Assembly (NCBI GenBank): GCA_009379955.1
Contig: WHST01000042.1
Coordinates: 1 to 45,771, forward strand
Direction: 5' to 3'
From: Streptosporangiales bacterium
GTDB taxonomy: Bacteria; Actinomycetota; Actinomycetes; Streptosporangiales; WHST01
Length of the DNA: 45,771 bases
Shown one piece after another: positions 9,087 to 16,373 of this stretch. The number at the start of each line of letters is the position of its first letter. The first letter of the stretch is position 1. A program made the translations under genes and the position numbers. Under the pieces are notes generated by a model. It was not told where the DNA came from. It saw only the letters and a list, made by a program, of their open reading frames with translations, and did not search any database.

Positions 9087-9299
9087 TCAGTGGTGCAGCT
9101 TCACGCCGTGCAGCGGGTGCCTCTCGACGCGGGCGTTGGGGCCGGGGAAGACGAGGGTCACGTGGCCGTCGTCGAGCCAGTGGACGCGGTACGGCGGCGT
9201 GCCGTCAGCGTTCCTGACCTCGGTGATCTGTCCCGTCCGACGATGCTTCTCCGCCGTCTCGCTCTCGATGACCAGCCAGTCACCCGGTCGTGCCTTCAT
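9087..9299 (-). CDS. DUF1918 domain protein
   Basis: A 70-residue protein beginning MKARPGDWLVIES, a typical DUF1918 start. It continues as an SH3-like small beta barrel (GQITEVRNADGTPPYRVHWLDDGHVTLVFPGPN). The family is found in actinobacteria, often next to stress genes; its biochemical role is unknown. It lies 27 bp downstream of the two-domain USP gene on the same strand, so it is probably the second gene of that transcription unit. AGAGGAGATC sits just upstream of the ATG. Confidence 0.88.
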   Translation of the reverse strand: MKARPGDWLVIESETAEKHRRTGQITEVRNADGTPPYRVHWLDDGHVTLVFPGPNARVERHPLHGVKLHH

Positions 9300-9326
9300 G
9301 ATCTCCTCTTACCGTCGAGGCAGCGC

Positions 9327-10220
9327 TCAGGAGTAGTTGCGGACGATCTCGACCGGGCACTGCGCATGGTGCAGCACGGCCTGGCTCACCGAGCCGAGCA
9401 GGAGCCCGCGGAACCCGCCCCGACCCCGTGATCCGACGACGACCAGGCAGGCGCCACGCGACTCCTCGACAAGGAGCTTGCCCGGCTTCGTGTACCTGAC
9501 GCGTCGCTCGACGTCGACATCCGGGTACTTCTCGCACCAGCCGGCGAGGAGCTCGGCGAGCATGCGCGACTCCTCCTGACCGACCAGCTCGGGGTCGAAG
9601 ACCAGGGGCAGCATCGCACCCGTTCCCAGCGACGCCGGGGTCGTCCAGCCGTGGACCGCGGTCAGCCCGACACCACGTCTGGACGCATCCTCGAATGCCA
9701 CGCTGATCGCCAGGTGTGACTCCGGTGACCCGTCCACGCCGACCACCACGCGTCCTGCCGACGGCCCTGCCCCGGTACCGGGGCGGACGACGACCACGGG
9801 ACACGATGCGTGTGCCGCGATGTTGACACCGACCGAGCCGACGAGCAGGCCGCTGAACCCGCCGAGCCCCCGGTTCCCCACGACGACCGTGTCCGCATGG
9901 CGGGACTCGGCGATGAGCATCGGCGCGGCCGCGCCGGTCACGACCTCCCCCCACGCCCCCACCCCAGGAGAGGCAGTCCGCGCATGGGTGAGTGCCGCGT
10001 CGACGAAGCCGTCAGCGGCGTGCGCCAGGCCGCCGTCGGGCGGCCCGTAAGGCGATGGCCCGAGCTGCACGTCCATGAGCGGCCAGACGAACGCGTGCAC
10101 GATGCGCAGGGGCCGCCCACGCAGGTACGCGAGCTCGGCCGCCCAGGCGACCGCGTCGAGGCTGTCGTCCGATCCGTCGACTCCGACGACGATCGGCGCG
10201 TCGGCTCTTCTGGTCATCAT
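9327..10220 (-). CDS. Universal stress protein, tandem two-domain
   Basis: A 297-residue cytoplasmic protein with two Usp domains (about residues 9-150 and 160-297). Each starts with the VVGVDGS strand-loop and ends with the ATP-binding G-2X-G-9X-G(S/T) motif: [15 protein letters not shown] in domain 1 and [15 protein letters not shown] in domain 2. Such proteins bind ATP and act in stress survival; several belong to the mycobacterial DosR regulon. The ATG at 10220 is followed by another at 10217, so the first residue may be off by one. A DosR-like box lies about 100 bp upstream (10322-10335). DUF1918 follows in the same direction. Confidence 0.93.
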   Translation of the reverse strand: MMTRRADAPIVVGVDGSDDSLDAVAWAAELAYLRGRPLRIVHAFVWPLMDVQLGPSPYGPPDGGLAHAADGFVDAALTHARTASPGVGAWGEVVTGAAAPMLIAESRHADTVVVGNRGLGGFSGLLVGSVGVNIAAHASCPVVVVRPGTGAGPSAGRVVVGVDGSPESHLAISVAFEDASRRGVGLTAVHGWTTPASLGTGAMLPLVFDPELVGQEESRMLAELLAGWCEKYPDVDVERRVRYTKPGKLLVEESRGACLVVVGSRGRGGFRGLLLGSVSQAVLHHAQCPVEIVRNYS

Positions 10221-10321
10221 GTCTTCCGCTCACTTCCCTGATGCCTACTACGGCCGCACGGCTCTGCGTCTTCATCGGACCTCGCGACAGTCGTCGGCAG
10301 CCAGAGCCCAGTGCGACGGCT

Positions 10322-10335
10322 GGGACCGGGTTCCG
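10322..10335. promoter_or_regulatory. DosR-like box upstream of two-domain USP
   Basis: GGGACC-GG-GTTCCG has a perfect left half-site and 4 of 6 matching bases in the right half, with the standard 2-bp spacer. It lies in the 143-bp gap between two minus-strand USP genes, 102 bp before the ATG at 10220. No convincing second copy is seen 22 bp away, so this is one of the weaker calls. Confidence 0.45.
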
Positions 10336-10363
10336 CCCAACGCGGCGCTGAAAGCACCAGCTA

Positions 10364-10801
10364 TCAGTCCTTCGTGCGCATGACGACGACGGGACAGGTG
10401 GCGTGGTGCGTGCACCGGTCGCTCACCGAGCCGAGCAACGCGCCGGCGAAGGCTCCGTGACCGCGACTGCCGACGACGAGCAGCTCCGCGTTGCGGGCGG
10501 CGTCGACCAGTACCTGGGCGGCATTGCCCCTGCGCAGGTCGCCCGTGACCTTCACGTCGGGGTGATCGGCCGTTGCCTCACGCACGCACTTGTCGAGGGT
10601 CGCGCGATCTCTGTTCGCGTACTCGTCGATGTCGATCTCGGGAACCCAGCCGTAGTACGTCATGGGGAACTCCCAGGCCATGATCGCCTCGACCTCACCG
10701 TCGACCAGAGCCGCCTGACGGACGGCCCAGGCGAGTGCCTCCTTCGACTCCTCAGAGCCGTCCACGCCGACGACGATTCGCCGGTCACCTGTCTCGGTCA
10801 T
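10364..10801 (-). CDS. Universal stress protein, single domain
   Basis: A 145-residue Usp domain: VVGVDGSEESKEALAWA at the start and the ATP motif GSRGHGAFAGALLGS before the closing strand CPVVVM. It probably binds ATP as a homodimer in the cytoplasm. The start MTETGDRR at 10801 is chosen because AGAGGAGGGC precedes it by a few bases; a longer in-frame extension lacks such a site. It diverges from the alcohol dehydrogenase gene, and the shared 199-bp interval holds DosR-like boxes (10876-10939). Confidence 0.93.
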   Translation of the reverse strand: MTETGDRRIVVGVDGSEESKEALAWAVRQAALVDGEVEAIMAWEFPMTYYGWVPEIDIDEYANRDRATLDKCVREATADHPDVKVTGDLRRGNAAQVLVDAARNAELLVVGSRGHGAFAGALLGSVSDRCTHHATCPVVVMRTKD

Positions 10802-10875
10802 GTGCCCTCCTCTGTCCTTCCAGATCGTGTCGGCGTCACGGCCAGACATGCAGGGGCGTGCGGTACCGAGGGCGT

Positions 10876-10939
10876 GGGACCTTCGACCCGACATTCCGCA
10901 GCCGGGCGGTTTGGATACGCGTGCGAGGACGTTCGTCCC
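10876..10939. promoter_or_regulatory. DosR-type boxes between USP and alcohol dehydrogenase
   Basis: Two good cores lie in this divergent interval. GGGACC-TT-CGACCC is at 10876-10889, nearer the USP (start 10801). AGGACG-TT-CGTCCC is at 10926-10939, nearer adh (start 11001), and is almost a perfect palindrome. A weak copy GGGCGG-TT-TGGATA at 10904 is exactly 22 bp before the second core. The proximal core ends 61 bp before the adh ATG. Confidence 0.65.
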
Positions 10940-11000
10940 TGGGGGCGGACGTCGCCCGAGGCGACGATCGCGGCAACAGACCTACGAAGAAGGAGTCGTC

Positions 11001-12050
11001 ATGCGCGCCGTCGTCTATCACGGGCCGGGATCGAAGAGCTGGGACGAGGTACCCGATCCGGTACTTCAGGAAGACACCGACGCGATCGTCCGTGTCGACA
11101 CCGTGACCATCTGCGGCACCGATCTGCACATCCTCGGAGGCGACGTGCCCGAGGTCACCGAGGGCAGGATCCTCGGTCACGAGGCTGTCGGCACGATCAC
11201 CGAGATTGGTGCCGCGGTCAAGAACGTACGCGTCGGTGACCGTGTTCTCGTGTCCTGTATCACCGCCTGCGGGCGTTGCCGCTTCTGTCGCGAGGGCCGC
11301 TACGGTCAGTGCCGCGGTGGTGGTGGTTGGATCCTCGGTCACCTGATCGACGGCACGCAGGCCGAGTACGTACGCGTCCCGTTCGCCGACGACTCCGTCT
11401 ACGCGGTGCCGGAGGGAGTGAGCAACGAGGAGGTTCTGATGCTCGCCGACATCCTCCCGACGTCCTACGAGGTGGGAGTGATCAACGGTGCCGTCCGTCC
11501 CGGCGACACCGTCGCGGTCGTCGGGGCGGGACCGATCGGACTCGCCGCCATTGCCACGGCGAAGCTGCTCACGCCCGGCCACGTGGTCGCGATCGACCTG
11601 GCCACGAGCAGGCTGGAGGCCGCCAAGCAGTTCGGTGCCGACGTGGTGATCGACAACGGCACCGAGGACGCTGTCCAGCGCATCACCGAGCTCACCGGCG
11701 GACTCGGCGCGGACGTCGTCATCGAAGCGGTAGGCGTGCCGGAGACGTTCGAGCTCTGCACCCGTCTCGTCCGACCGGGCGGTCACGTCGCCAACGTCGG
11801 AGTACACGGCAAGCCGGCCACCCTCCACCTGGAGGACCTCTGGATCAAGGACGTCACCATCACCACGGGGCTGGTCGACACCTACTCCACCCCGACCCTC
11901 CTCACCCTGGTCGCGACCCGGCAGATCGACTCGACGCGCTTCGTCACCCACCGGTTCGCGCTGGACCAGGTGATGGACGCCTACGACGTCTTCTCCCGCC
12001 CCGCCGACACCGGCGCGCTCAAGGTGGCCATGAGCAGGAGTACTGCCTAG
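11001..12050 (+). CDS. Zinc-dependent alcohol dehydrogenase (MDR family)
   Basis: This 349-residue medium-chain dehydrogenase would oxidise an alcohol, or reduce an aldehyde, with NAD(H). Catalytic zinc ligands are Cys38 (ICGTDLH) and the GHE motif at residues 59-61. The structural zinc loop has Cys90, Cys93, Cys96 and Cys104. The Rossmann motif GAGPIG is at 175-180, followed by an acidic residue in VVAIDLATS, pointing to NAD. AAGGAG precedes the ATG. The substrate is not evident. It resembles dehydrogenases linked to fermentative NADH re-oxidation, and similar ones occur in Streptomyces hypoxia clusters. DosR-like boxes lie upstream and a strong hairpin downstream. Confidence 0.93.
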   Translation: MRAVVYHGPGSKSWDEVPDPVLQEDTDAIVRVDTVTICGTDLHILGGDVPEVTEGRILGHEAVGTITEIGAAVKNVRVGDRVLVSCITACGRCRFCREGRYGQCRGGGGWILGHLIDGTQAEYVRVPFADDSVYAVPEGVSNEEVLMLADILPTSYEVGVINGAVRPGDTVAVVGAGPIGLAAIATAKLLTPGHVVAIDLATSRLEAAKQFGADVVIDNGTEDAVQRITELTGGLGADVVIEAVGVPETFELCTRLVRPGGHVANVGVHGKPATLHLEDLWIKDVTITTGLVDTYSTPTLLTLVATRQIDSTRFVTHRFALDQVMDAYDVFSRPADTGALKVAMSRSTA

Positions 12051-12079
12051 AGCTCGTCATCGCACCTGACGCGACCTGA

Positions 12080-12103
12080 GGGACCTCGGAAACCCGAGGT
12101 CCC
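12080..12103. terminator. Intrinsic-type hairpin between convergent genes
   Basis: A 10-bp perfect stem, GGGACCTCGG and CCGAGGTCCC, around the loop AAAC; three more pairs (CTG/CAG) follow after one mismatch. It lies 30 bp after the alcohol dehydrogenase stop and 63 bp before the end of the convergent XRE/PPOX gene. No U-run is seen, as is common in actinobacteria. It probably ends transcription in both directions. Confidence 0.75.
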
Positions 12104-12165
12104 CCAGTCCTTCTCTTACTGTTTGCGAAGGCCGTGACCCTTGGGTCGAGACGCGATCTCCGGGC

Positions 12166-12819
12166 TCAGCCGAGCTGGCCTTGCGTGCTGATTCGTCTCC
12201 CGGTGATCCGGGTGGGACGGATACGAACGTGGTACGACCGCTCACCGTCCGCCCAGGGACGCACGCGGATCCGCGCACGCTCGTCGGCGTCGCTCACCGG
12301 CTCCGCACGGCCCGCCACGAGCACGCTCCATCCCTGGGCCAAGGGCTCGTCGAGGCGATCCACCTCGAACGCGACGTCCTGTCCGACCTGACGCGCGAGC
12401 ACCCCTTCTGCCGACGTGCGGAAGACGACGGTTCCCTCGTCCAGCACGAAGTTCACGGGCAACGCCTCGGGTCCCTCCTCGGTGACGAAGACGACCCGCC
12501 CCACTCCCCCGCGTGCGAGCAGGTCGAGGCACTCGCGAGGCTCGAGATCGGCGAACACCGGCCCGTCACGTCTGCCGCGCTCACCGCCGGGAGGCCGTTC
12601 CACCGCGGCTCCGAGTAGGACATCCACCGTCGTCTCGAGTGCGATCGCCAGGCGCAGCAGCGCCTCGATACTTTTCTGGGTGTGGCTCTGCTCCAGGTAC
12701 TCGACGTACCCGGGCGCCATGCCGGTGCGCGCTGCGACCTGCTCACGAGTCAATCCGAGGGTGCGGCGACGGAACGCCACTCGCCGACCGAGATCGCCCG
12801 GCTGGCTGTTCGACGGCAT
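12166..12819 (-). CDS. XRE-type HTH fused to pyridoxamine 5'-phosphate oxidase-like domain
   Basis: A 217-residue two-domain protein. Residues about 10-65 form a Cro/C1-type helix-turn-helix (RRRTLGLTREQVAARTGMAP, then YVEYLEQ). Residues about 80-210 form a PPOX split-barrel flavin-binding domain (ECLDLLARGGVGRVVFV, LPVNFVLDEGTVVFRTSA, GWSVLVAGRAEPV). It may be a flavin- or F420-sensing transcription factor; this is inference, and no target is known. ATG 12819 has GGGAGG upstream; a GTG at 12834 overlaps the CBS-BON stop. It is the second gene behind CBS-BON, effectively coupled to it. A stand-alone relative of the C-terminal domain is at 19674. Confidence 0.88.
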   Translation of the reverse strand: MPSNSQPGDLGRRVAFRRRTLGLTREQVAARTGMAPGYVEYLEQSHTQKSIEALLRLAIALETTVDVLLGAAVERPPGGERGRRDGPVFADLEPRECLDLLARGGVGRVVFVTEEGPEALPVNFVLDEGTVVFRTSAEGVLARQVGQDVAFEVDRLDEPLAQGWSVLVAGRAEPVSDADERARIRVRPWADGERSYHVRIRPTRITGRRISTQGQLG

Positions 12820-12830
12820 CGTGTCCTCCC

Positions 12831-13517
12831 TCACCAGTACGTCGGTGGCGTGGGCACAAGCCTGTCGTCCACCTCGTACGACAGCTGCGCGTCGACGGCG
12901 ATCACACCTTCGACCTGTTCGAGTGCCTTGATCACTCCACCGACGAGTGACCGGCGTTCCACCTGGCCGCGTATCCTGACGACGCCGTCGTGCACCTGAA
13001 CGCCGAAGCGCCGTGGATCGGTGGCGAGCGTCCTTCGCAGGACCTCTCCCTCGATCTCGGCAGTGATCTCCTCGTCCGCTCGAAGGTACTGACGCAGCAG
13101 GTCGGTTCGACTCACCATGCCGACGAGGCGCCCGGTCATCGGCTCGGTCACCGGTAGCCGCCGGATGCGGCGTGTGCGCATGAGCGCGGCAGCCTCGTCG
13201 ACGGTTCGCCTGGGCGAGACGGAGACCGCCGGCGTCGACATGAGCTCGGCGGCTCTGGTCCCGCGCGACTTCCGGCGCTCACGCCGGCGCTTGGGCGTGT
13301 CGAACACATGGACCTCCGAGCCGGCCTCCAGCTCAGCTTCCTTCAACGCCAGGTCGGCGTCCGACACGACGCCCATCACCCGACCGCTCCTGTCGACGAC
13401 GGGGACTCCACTGATCCGGTTGCGGAGCAGCACGTCGACGATCTCCTTGAACGGCGTGTCCGGCGACACGATCACCGGCCGTGGTGTCATGACCATTTCC
13501 ACCAGGGTGCGCTTCAT
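12831..13517 (-). CDS. CBS-CBS-BON domain protein
   Basis: A 228-residue protein with two CBS domains (about 8-65: MTPRPVIVSPDTPFKEIVDVL, ISGVPVVDRSGRVMGVVSDADL; about 90-150: MSTPAVSVSPRRTVDEAA, RLPVTEPMTGRLVGMVSRTDLL). A C-terminal BON domain follows (about 155-215: VQVHDGVVRIRGQVERRS). CBS pairs bind adenine nucleotides and report energy state; BON domains are often linked to membranes or phospholipid. A basic Arg/Lys linker separates the CBS units. GGAGG precedes the ATG. It diverges from hsp20 with a tandem DosR box between them and is followed by the XRE/PPOX gene. It is one of three CBS-BON proteins in the window, with those at 14872 and 18846. Confidence 0.92.
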   Translation of the reverse strand: MKRTLVEMVMTPRPVIVSPDTPFKEIVDVLLRNRISGVPVVDRSGRVMGVVSDADLALKEAELEAGSEVHVFDTPKRRRERRKSRGTRAAELMSTPAVSVSPRRTVDEAAALMRTRRIRRLPVTEPMTGRLVGMVSRTDLLRQYLRADEEITAEIEGEVLRRTLATDPRRFGVQVHDGVVRIRGQVERRSLVGGVIKALEQVEGVIAVDAQLSYEVDDRLVPTPPTYW

Positions 13518-13609
13518 GTCGGACCTCCTCCCCTATCGTCGTGGAACCTTCCTCTCCAAGGCTCTCGCCGCCGGCGAGTCGACGACAGGGCTGCCGGTCG
13601 GCCGGCGAA

Positions 13610-13645
13610 GGGACGATGGTCCTCCGCATGTGCGCACTAGGCCCC
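13610..13645. promoter_or_regulatory. Tandem DosR-type boxes between CBS-BON and hsp20
   Basis: GGGACG-AT-GGTCCT at 13610-13623 is a strong core. A second, GCGCAC-TA-GGCCCC, starts exactly 22 bp later at 13632. The pair lies in the 190-bp divergent interval. The proximal box ends 62 bp before the hsp20 ATG and the distal one begins 92 bp before the CBS-BON ATG. Confidence 0.7.
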
Positions 13646-13707
13646 TGCCCGGCCATACGCGGACGCGATGCACTGGAGATGGAAGAAGCGAGGGATGGGA
13701 GGTCGAG

Positions 13708-14121
13708 ATGACCACTTTGGAGCGCCGGTCGACGCACGGGATTCTCCCCGACCTGGCGGACTGGCTGGAAGCGCCGTTCGGCATGTTCCGGTCTCCGTCG
13801 CACATGATCAGGGTCGAGGACTACCTGGACGACGGTAAGTACGTGATCCGCGCCGAGCTGCCGGGAGTCGACCCGGAGAAGGACGTCGACATCACCATCA
13901 GTGGCAATGTCCTGCAGATCCAGGCTGAGCGCGAGGAGACACGCAAGGAGCACAACAGGTCCGAGTTCCACTACGGCTCCTTCGTCCGCTCGATGCCGCT
14001 GCCGGCGGGCGCGAACGTCAAGCACGTGTCGGCGAAGTTCGACAACGGGATCCTGGAGATCACCGTCGACATGCCGGACCGGGAGACCACGACACAACGC
14101 GTGGCCGTCCAGACGAAGTAG
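13708..14121 (+). CDS. Hsp20/alpha-crystallin small heat shock protein
   Basis: This 137-residue ATP-independent holdase keeps unfolding proteins soluble. The alpha-crystallin domain spans about residues 32-130: IRVEDYLDDGKYVIRAELPG, then DVDITISGNVLQIQAER, and the closing LPAGANVKHVSAKFDNGILEI with the G-I-L signature. GGGAGG lies before the ATG at 13708. It resembles mycobacterial HspX/Acr in size and in its apparent place under DosR control. It opens a plus-strand gene run reaching the GH65 gene at 18730. Confidence 0.95.
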   Translation: MTTLERRSTHGILPDLADWLEAPFGMFRSPSHMIRVEDYLDDGKYVIRAELPGVDPEKDVDITISGNVLQIQAEREETRKEHNRSEFHYGSFVRSMPLPAGANVKHVSAKFDNGILEITVDMPDRETTTQRVAVQTK

Positions 14122-14183
14122 GCGGGGCCCCGGGGACGTGATCAGCTCGGGTTCCCGGGTGCCGCAAGTGAGGAGGCCCGACG

Positions 14184-14426
14184 ATGAGCAGGCAGATCGG
14201 CTCAGGGTTCCAAGATCCGACGGTCGCCGAGCTCGAGCACCGCATCTCTCGACTGGAGGCCGGTCTCGCCGACCTCGAGGTGATCGTCGACGAGATGCGC
14301 AACCAGACGCTGGACGACCGACGCTCGGTCACGGCGGCACCGGACTTCTCACGTCCTGGTCGTCGCCGCACCGCGAAGGCCCGCGCCGAAAGGAACAACC
14401 GTCATGCGCACCATCCGTCCCCGTAG
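14184..14426 (+). CDS. Small hypothetical protein with short coiled coil
   Basis: An 80-residue frame with an excellent AGGAGG seven bases before its ATG. Residues about 14-42 (VAELEHRISRLEAGLADLEV) have heptad leucines and look like a short coiled coil. The rest is basic and disordered. It overlaps the next gene by 23 bp. No family is recognised. It lies between hsp20 and a USP gene in an apparent operon. The strong ribosome-binding site and the helix favour a real gene, but the short length leaves doubt. Confidence 0.55.
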   Translation: MSRQIGSGFQDPTVAELEHRISRLEAGLADLEVIVDEMRNQTLDDRRSVTAAPDFSRPGRRRTAKARAERNNRHAHHPSP

Positions 14427-14856
14427 CGTCCTGGTAGGGGTCGACGGGACACCCAACTCGATCGCCGCACTCCGCCGCGCCGCGGTGGAGGCACGCCACC
14501 GGCGTGCCGTGCTCGAAGCGGTGTACGTCGTCGAGCCCGGCTGGCAGACGGGTACCAGCACCGGCACCGGCGCGGTCGTGTCATCGGCACGAGCGACACT
14601 CCGGCACACGGTGGAAACCGTCGTTGGTGCGCGACCCGACTTCTCCGTCAAGCTCCGCGTGGTGATCGGCGACCCGGGCGAAATCCTTCCCCGGCTCGCC
14701 GACCGTGCCGAGCTGCTGGTCATCGGCGCGCGTAGCGATCCCGAATGCCTCCACCCCCTGGGCGGAGCCACCGTCCCGGCCGTGCTCGGCTCCAGCCCGT
14801 GCGAGGTCGTCGTGTGCGCCGACCACGGACGCACACGCGCAGTATCCACGGCCTGA
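14404..14856 (+). CDS. Universal stress protein-like, divergent ATP motif
   Basis: A 150-residue Usp-fold protein. The first strand is VLVGVDGTPNSIAALRRA, and VIGDPGEILPRLADRAELLVIGARS leads to the usual ATP-loop region. That loop reads GARSDPECLHPLGGATVPAVL and lacks the clean G-2X-G-9X-GS pattern, so ATP binding may be lost or altered. It sits between the small coiled-coil gene and the CBS-BON gene; the next start is 15 bp after its stop. Member of the hsp20-GH65 run. Confidence 0.85.
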   Translation: MRTIRPRSVLVGVDGTPNSIAALRRAAVEARHRRAVLEAVYVVEPGWQTGTSTGTGAVVSSARATLRHTVETVVGARPDFSVKLRVVIGDPGEILPRLADRAELLVIGARSDPECLHPLGGATVPAVLGSSPCEVVVCADHGRTRAVSTA

Positions 14857-14871
14857 TTGCGAGGAGCACCG

Positions 14872-15579
14872 ATGAGACGCACTCGCGTCGTCGACGTGAT
14901 GACCACCGATGTCGCGACCGTTCCCGCGGACGCCGGCTTCCGTCAGATCGTCCAGATGCTTGCCGAGCGCAACGTGAGTGGACTCCCGGTTGTCGATGCG
15001 GGACTCCACGTCATCGGTGTGGTCTCGGAGGCGGACCTACTGCCCAAGGAGGCCTACAAGGACGAGGTCAGACGAACGCGCTCCGTCCGGGCGTTCCTGC
15101 GCCCTCGGCGGTGGTGGCGCGACCGAGCCGATCGCCGTCGGGCTGCTGGGGACACCGCTCGCGTGCTCATGAGCACGCCCGCCATCACCATCGAGCCTGA
15201 CCGCACGATCGCCGAGGCAGCGCGCCTGCTCGCCGGTCACAGGATCAAACGACTCCCGGTTGTCGACTCCCGAAACATCCTTGTCGGCATCGTCAGTCGA
15301 GCAGATCTCGTGGGCGTGTTCCTGCGTTCGGACGACGACATCCGACAAGAGATCCTCGACGAGGTGGTCGTCAAGGCTCTCTGGGAGAGCCCGAGCACCG
15401 TCGAGGTGGACGTCCACGACGGCGTGGTGACGCTACGAGGGCGCGTCGAGATCGACACTCTCGTCCCGATCGCCGCACATCTGGCCGCCGCTGTGGACGG
15501 AGTAGTCGATGTCGCGAACGAGCTCGACTACGCCCACACCACGCCGAAGCCGCGACCCGTTCCGCCGACACCATGGTGA
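14872..15579 (+). CDS. CBS-CBS-BON domain protein
   Basis: A 235-residue paralogue of the proteins at 12831 and 18846. CBS1 covers about residues 6-62 (MTTDVATVPADAGFRQIVQML ... GLPVVDAGLHVIGVVSEADLL). A basic, Trp-containing linker follows. CBS2 covers about 100-158 (MSTPAITIEPDRTIAEAA ... RLPVVDSRNILVGIVSRADLV), and BON about 165-225 (VEVDVHDGVVTLRGRVEIDT). It probably senses adenine nucleotides. GAGGAG precedes the ATG at 14872. It overlaps the HAD gene by 7 bp, which suggests coupled translation with the sugar-phosphate genes behind it. Confidence 0.92.
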   Translation: MRRTRVVDVMTTDVATVPADAGFRQIVQMLAERNVSGLPVVDAGLHVIGVVSEADLLPKEAYKDEVRRTRSVRAFLRPRRWWRDRADRRRAAGDTARVLMSTPAITIEPDRTIAEAARLLAGHRIKRLPVVDSRNILVGIVSRADLVGVFLRSDDDIRQEILDEVVVKALWESPSTVEVDVHDGVVTLRGRVEIDTLVPIAAHLAAAVDGVVDVANELDYAHTTPKPRPVPPTPW

Positions 15580-16373
15580 CCGGTCACAAGGGCGACCAGT
15601 CGGTTCCGGCTCACCCGGCGGCTGTCGACCTGAACGGGGTCGAGGCGATCGTGTTCGACACCGACGGTGTCATCACGGACACCGCGAGGACGCATGCACA
15701 GGCGTGGAAGCGCGCGTTCGATGCGTTCCTACGAGAGCGAGCCGCCCGAACCGGCGACCAGTTCCAGTCGTTCGACGTCGCCCGTGACTACCTGTCGTTC
15801 GTCGACGGCAAGCAACGACTCGACGGCGCCATCGGCTTCCTGGAATCTCGGGGCATCCCGGTGAAAGGACAGGTGGTCGCCGTCCGCGAGCTCTGTGACC
15901 GCAAGGACGAGTACTTCCTCTCGATGGTACGACGGGACGGAGCGGCCGCGTTCCCCGACGCGATCGCGTTCATCCGCCAGGTCCGCCGACGCGGTGCACG
16001 GACAGCGGCGGTGTCCGCGAGCCGGAACTGCGAGGAGGTGCTCCGCGCGGCAGGTGTCGCCGACATGTTCGACATCCGAGTCGACGGCAGAGAGGCCGCC
16101 CGTCTCGGCCTGCCGGGAAAGCCGCATCCCGCTCTCTTCCTCGAGGCTTCCACACGCCTCGGCACCACGCCCGCAAAGACCGCCGTCGTGGAGGACTCTC
16201 TCGCGGGTGTCGAAGCCGGTCGGCGTGGCCGATTCGGCCTCGTGGTGGGCGTCGACCACGGCAGCCGCGGGACCGACCTGTGCGCGCACGGCGCGGATGT
16301 CGTCGTCACCGACCTGAGGGATCTGCGGATCGTCGGCCGACGGCAGGTGGCGGAGATCCGTCGGTCGCCATGA
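15573..16373 (+). CDS. HAD-superfamily hydrolase, beta-phosphoglucomutase-like
   Basis: A 266-residue HAD subfamily IA protein with a beta-phosphoglucomutase cap. The nucleophile motif is FDTDGVITD with Asp29 and Asp31. The cap helix region reads HAQAWKRAFDAFL. Motif II (TAAVSASRN) and motifs III/IV (GKPHPALFLEAS, then VVEDSLAGVEAG) are intact. Next to a GH65 phosphorylase, the usual task is converting beta-glucose 1-phosphate to glucose 6-phosphate. The ATG overlaps the CBS-BON stop, and its own stop overlaps the GH65 start as ATGA. A decayed copy lacking the cap is at 43496-43815. Confidence 0.92.
   Translation: MVTGHKGDQSVPAHPAAVDLNGVEAIVFDTDGVITDTARTHAQAWKRAFDAFLRERAARTGDQFQSFDVARDYLSFVDGKQRLDGAIGFLESRGIPVKGQVVAVRELCDRKDEYFLSMVRRDGAAAFPDAIAFIRQVRRRGARTAAVSASRNCEEVLRAAGVADMFDIRVDGREAARLGLPGKPHPALFLEASTRLGTTPAKTAVVEDSLAGVEAGRRGRFGLVVGVDHGSRGTDLCAHGADVVVTDLRDLRIVGRRQVAEIRRSP

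Noticed and set aside
12080-12103. GGGACC...GGTCCC as a DosR box after the alcohol dehydrogenase gene
   Set aside because: The half-sites are 12 bp apart, not 2, and continue as a 10-bp stem between convergent stops. It is a terminator hairpin.
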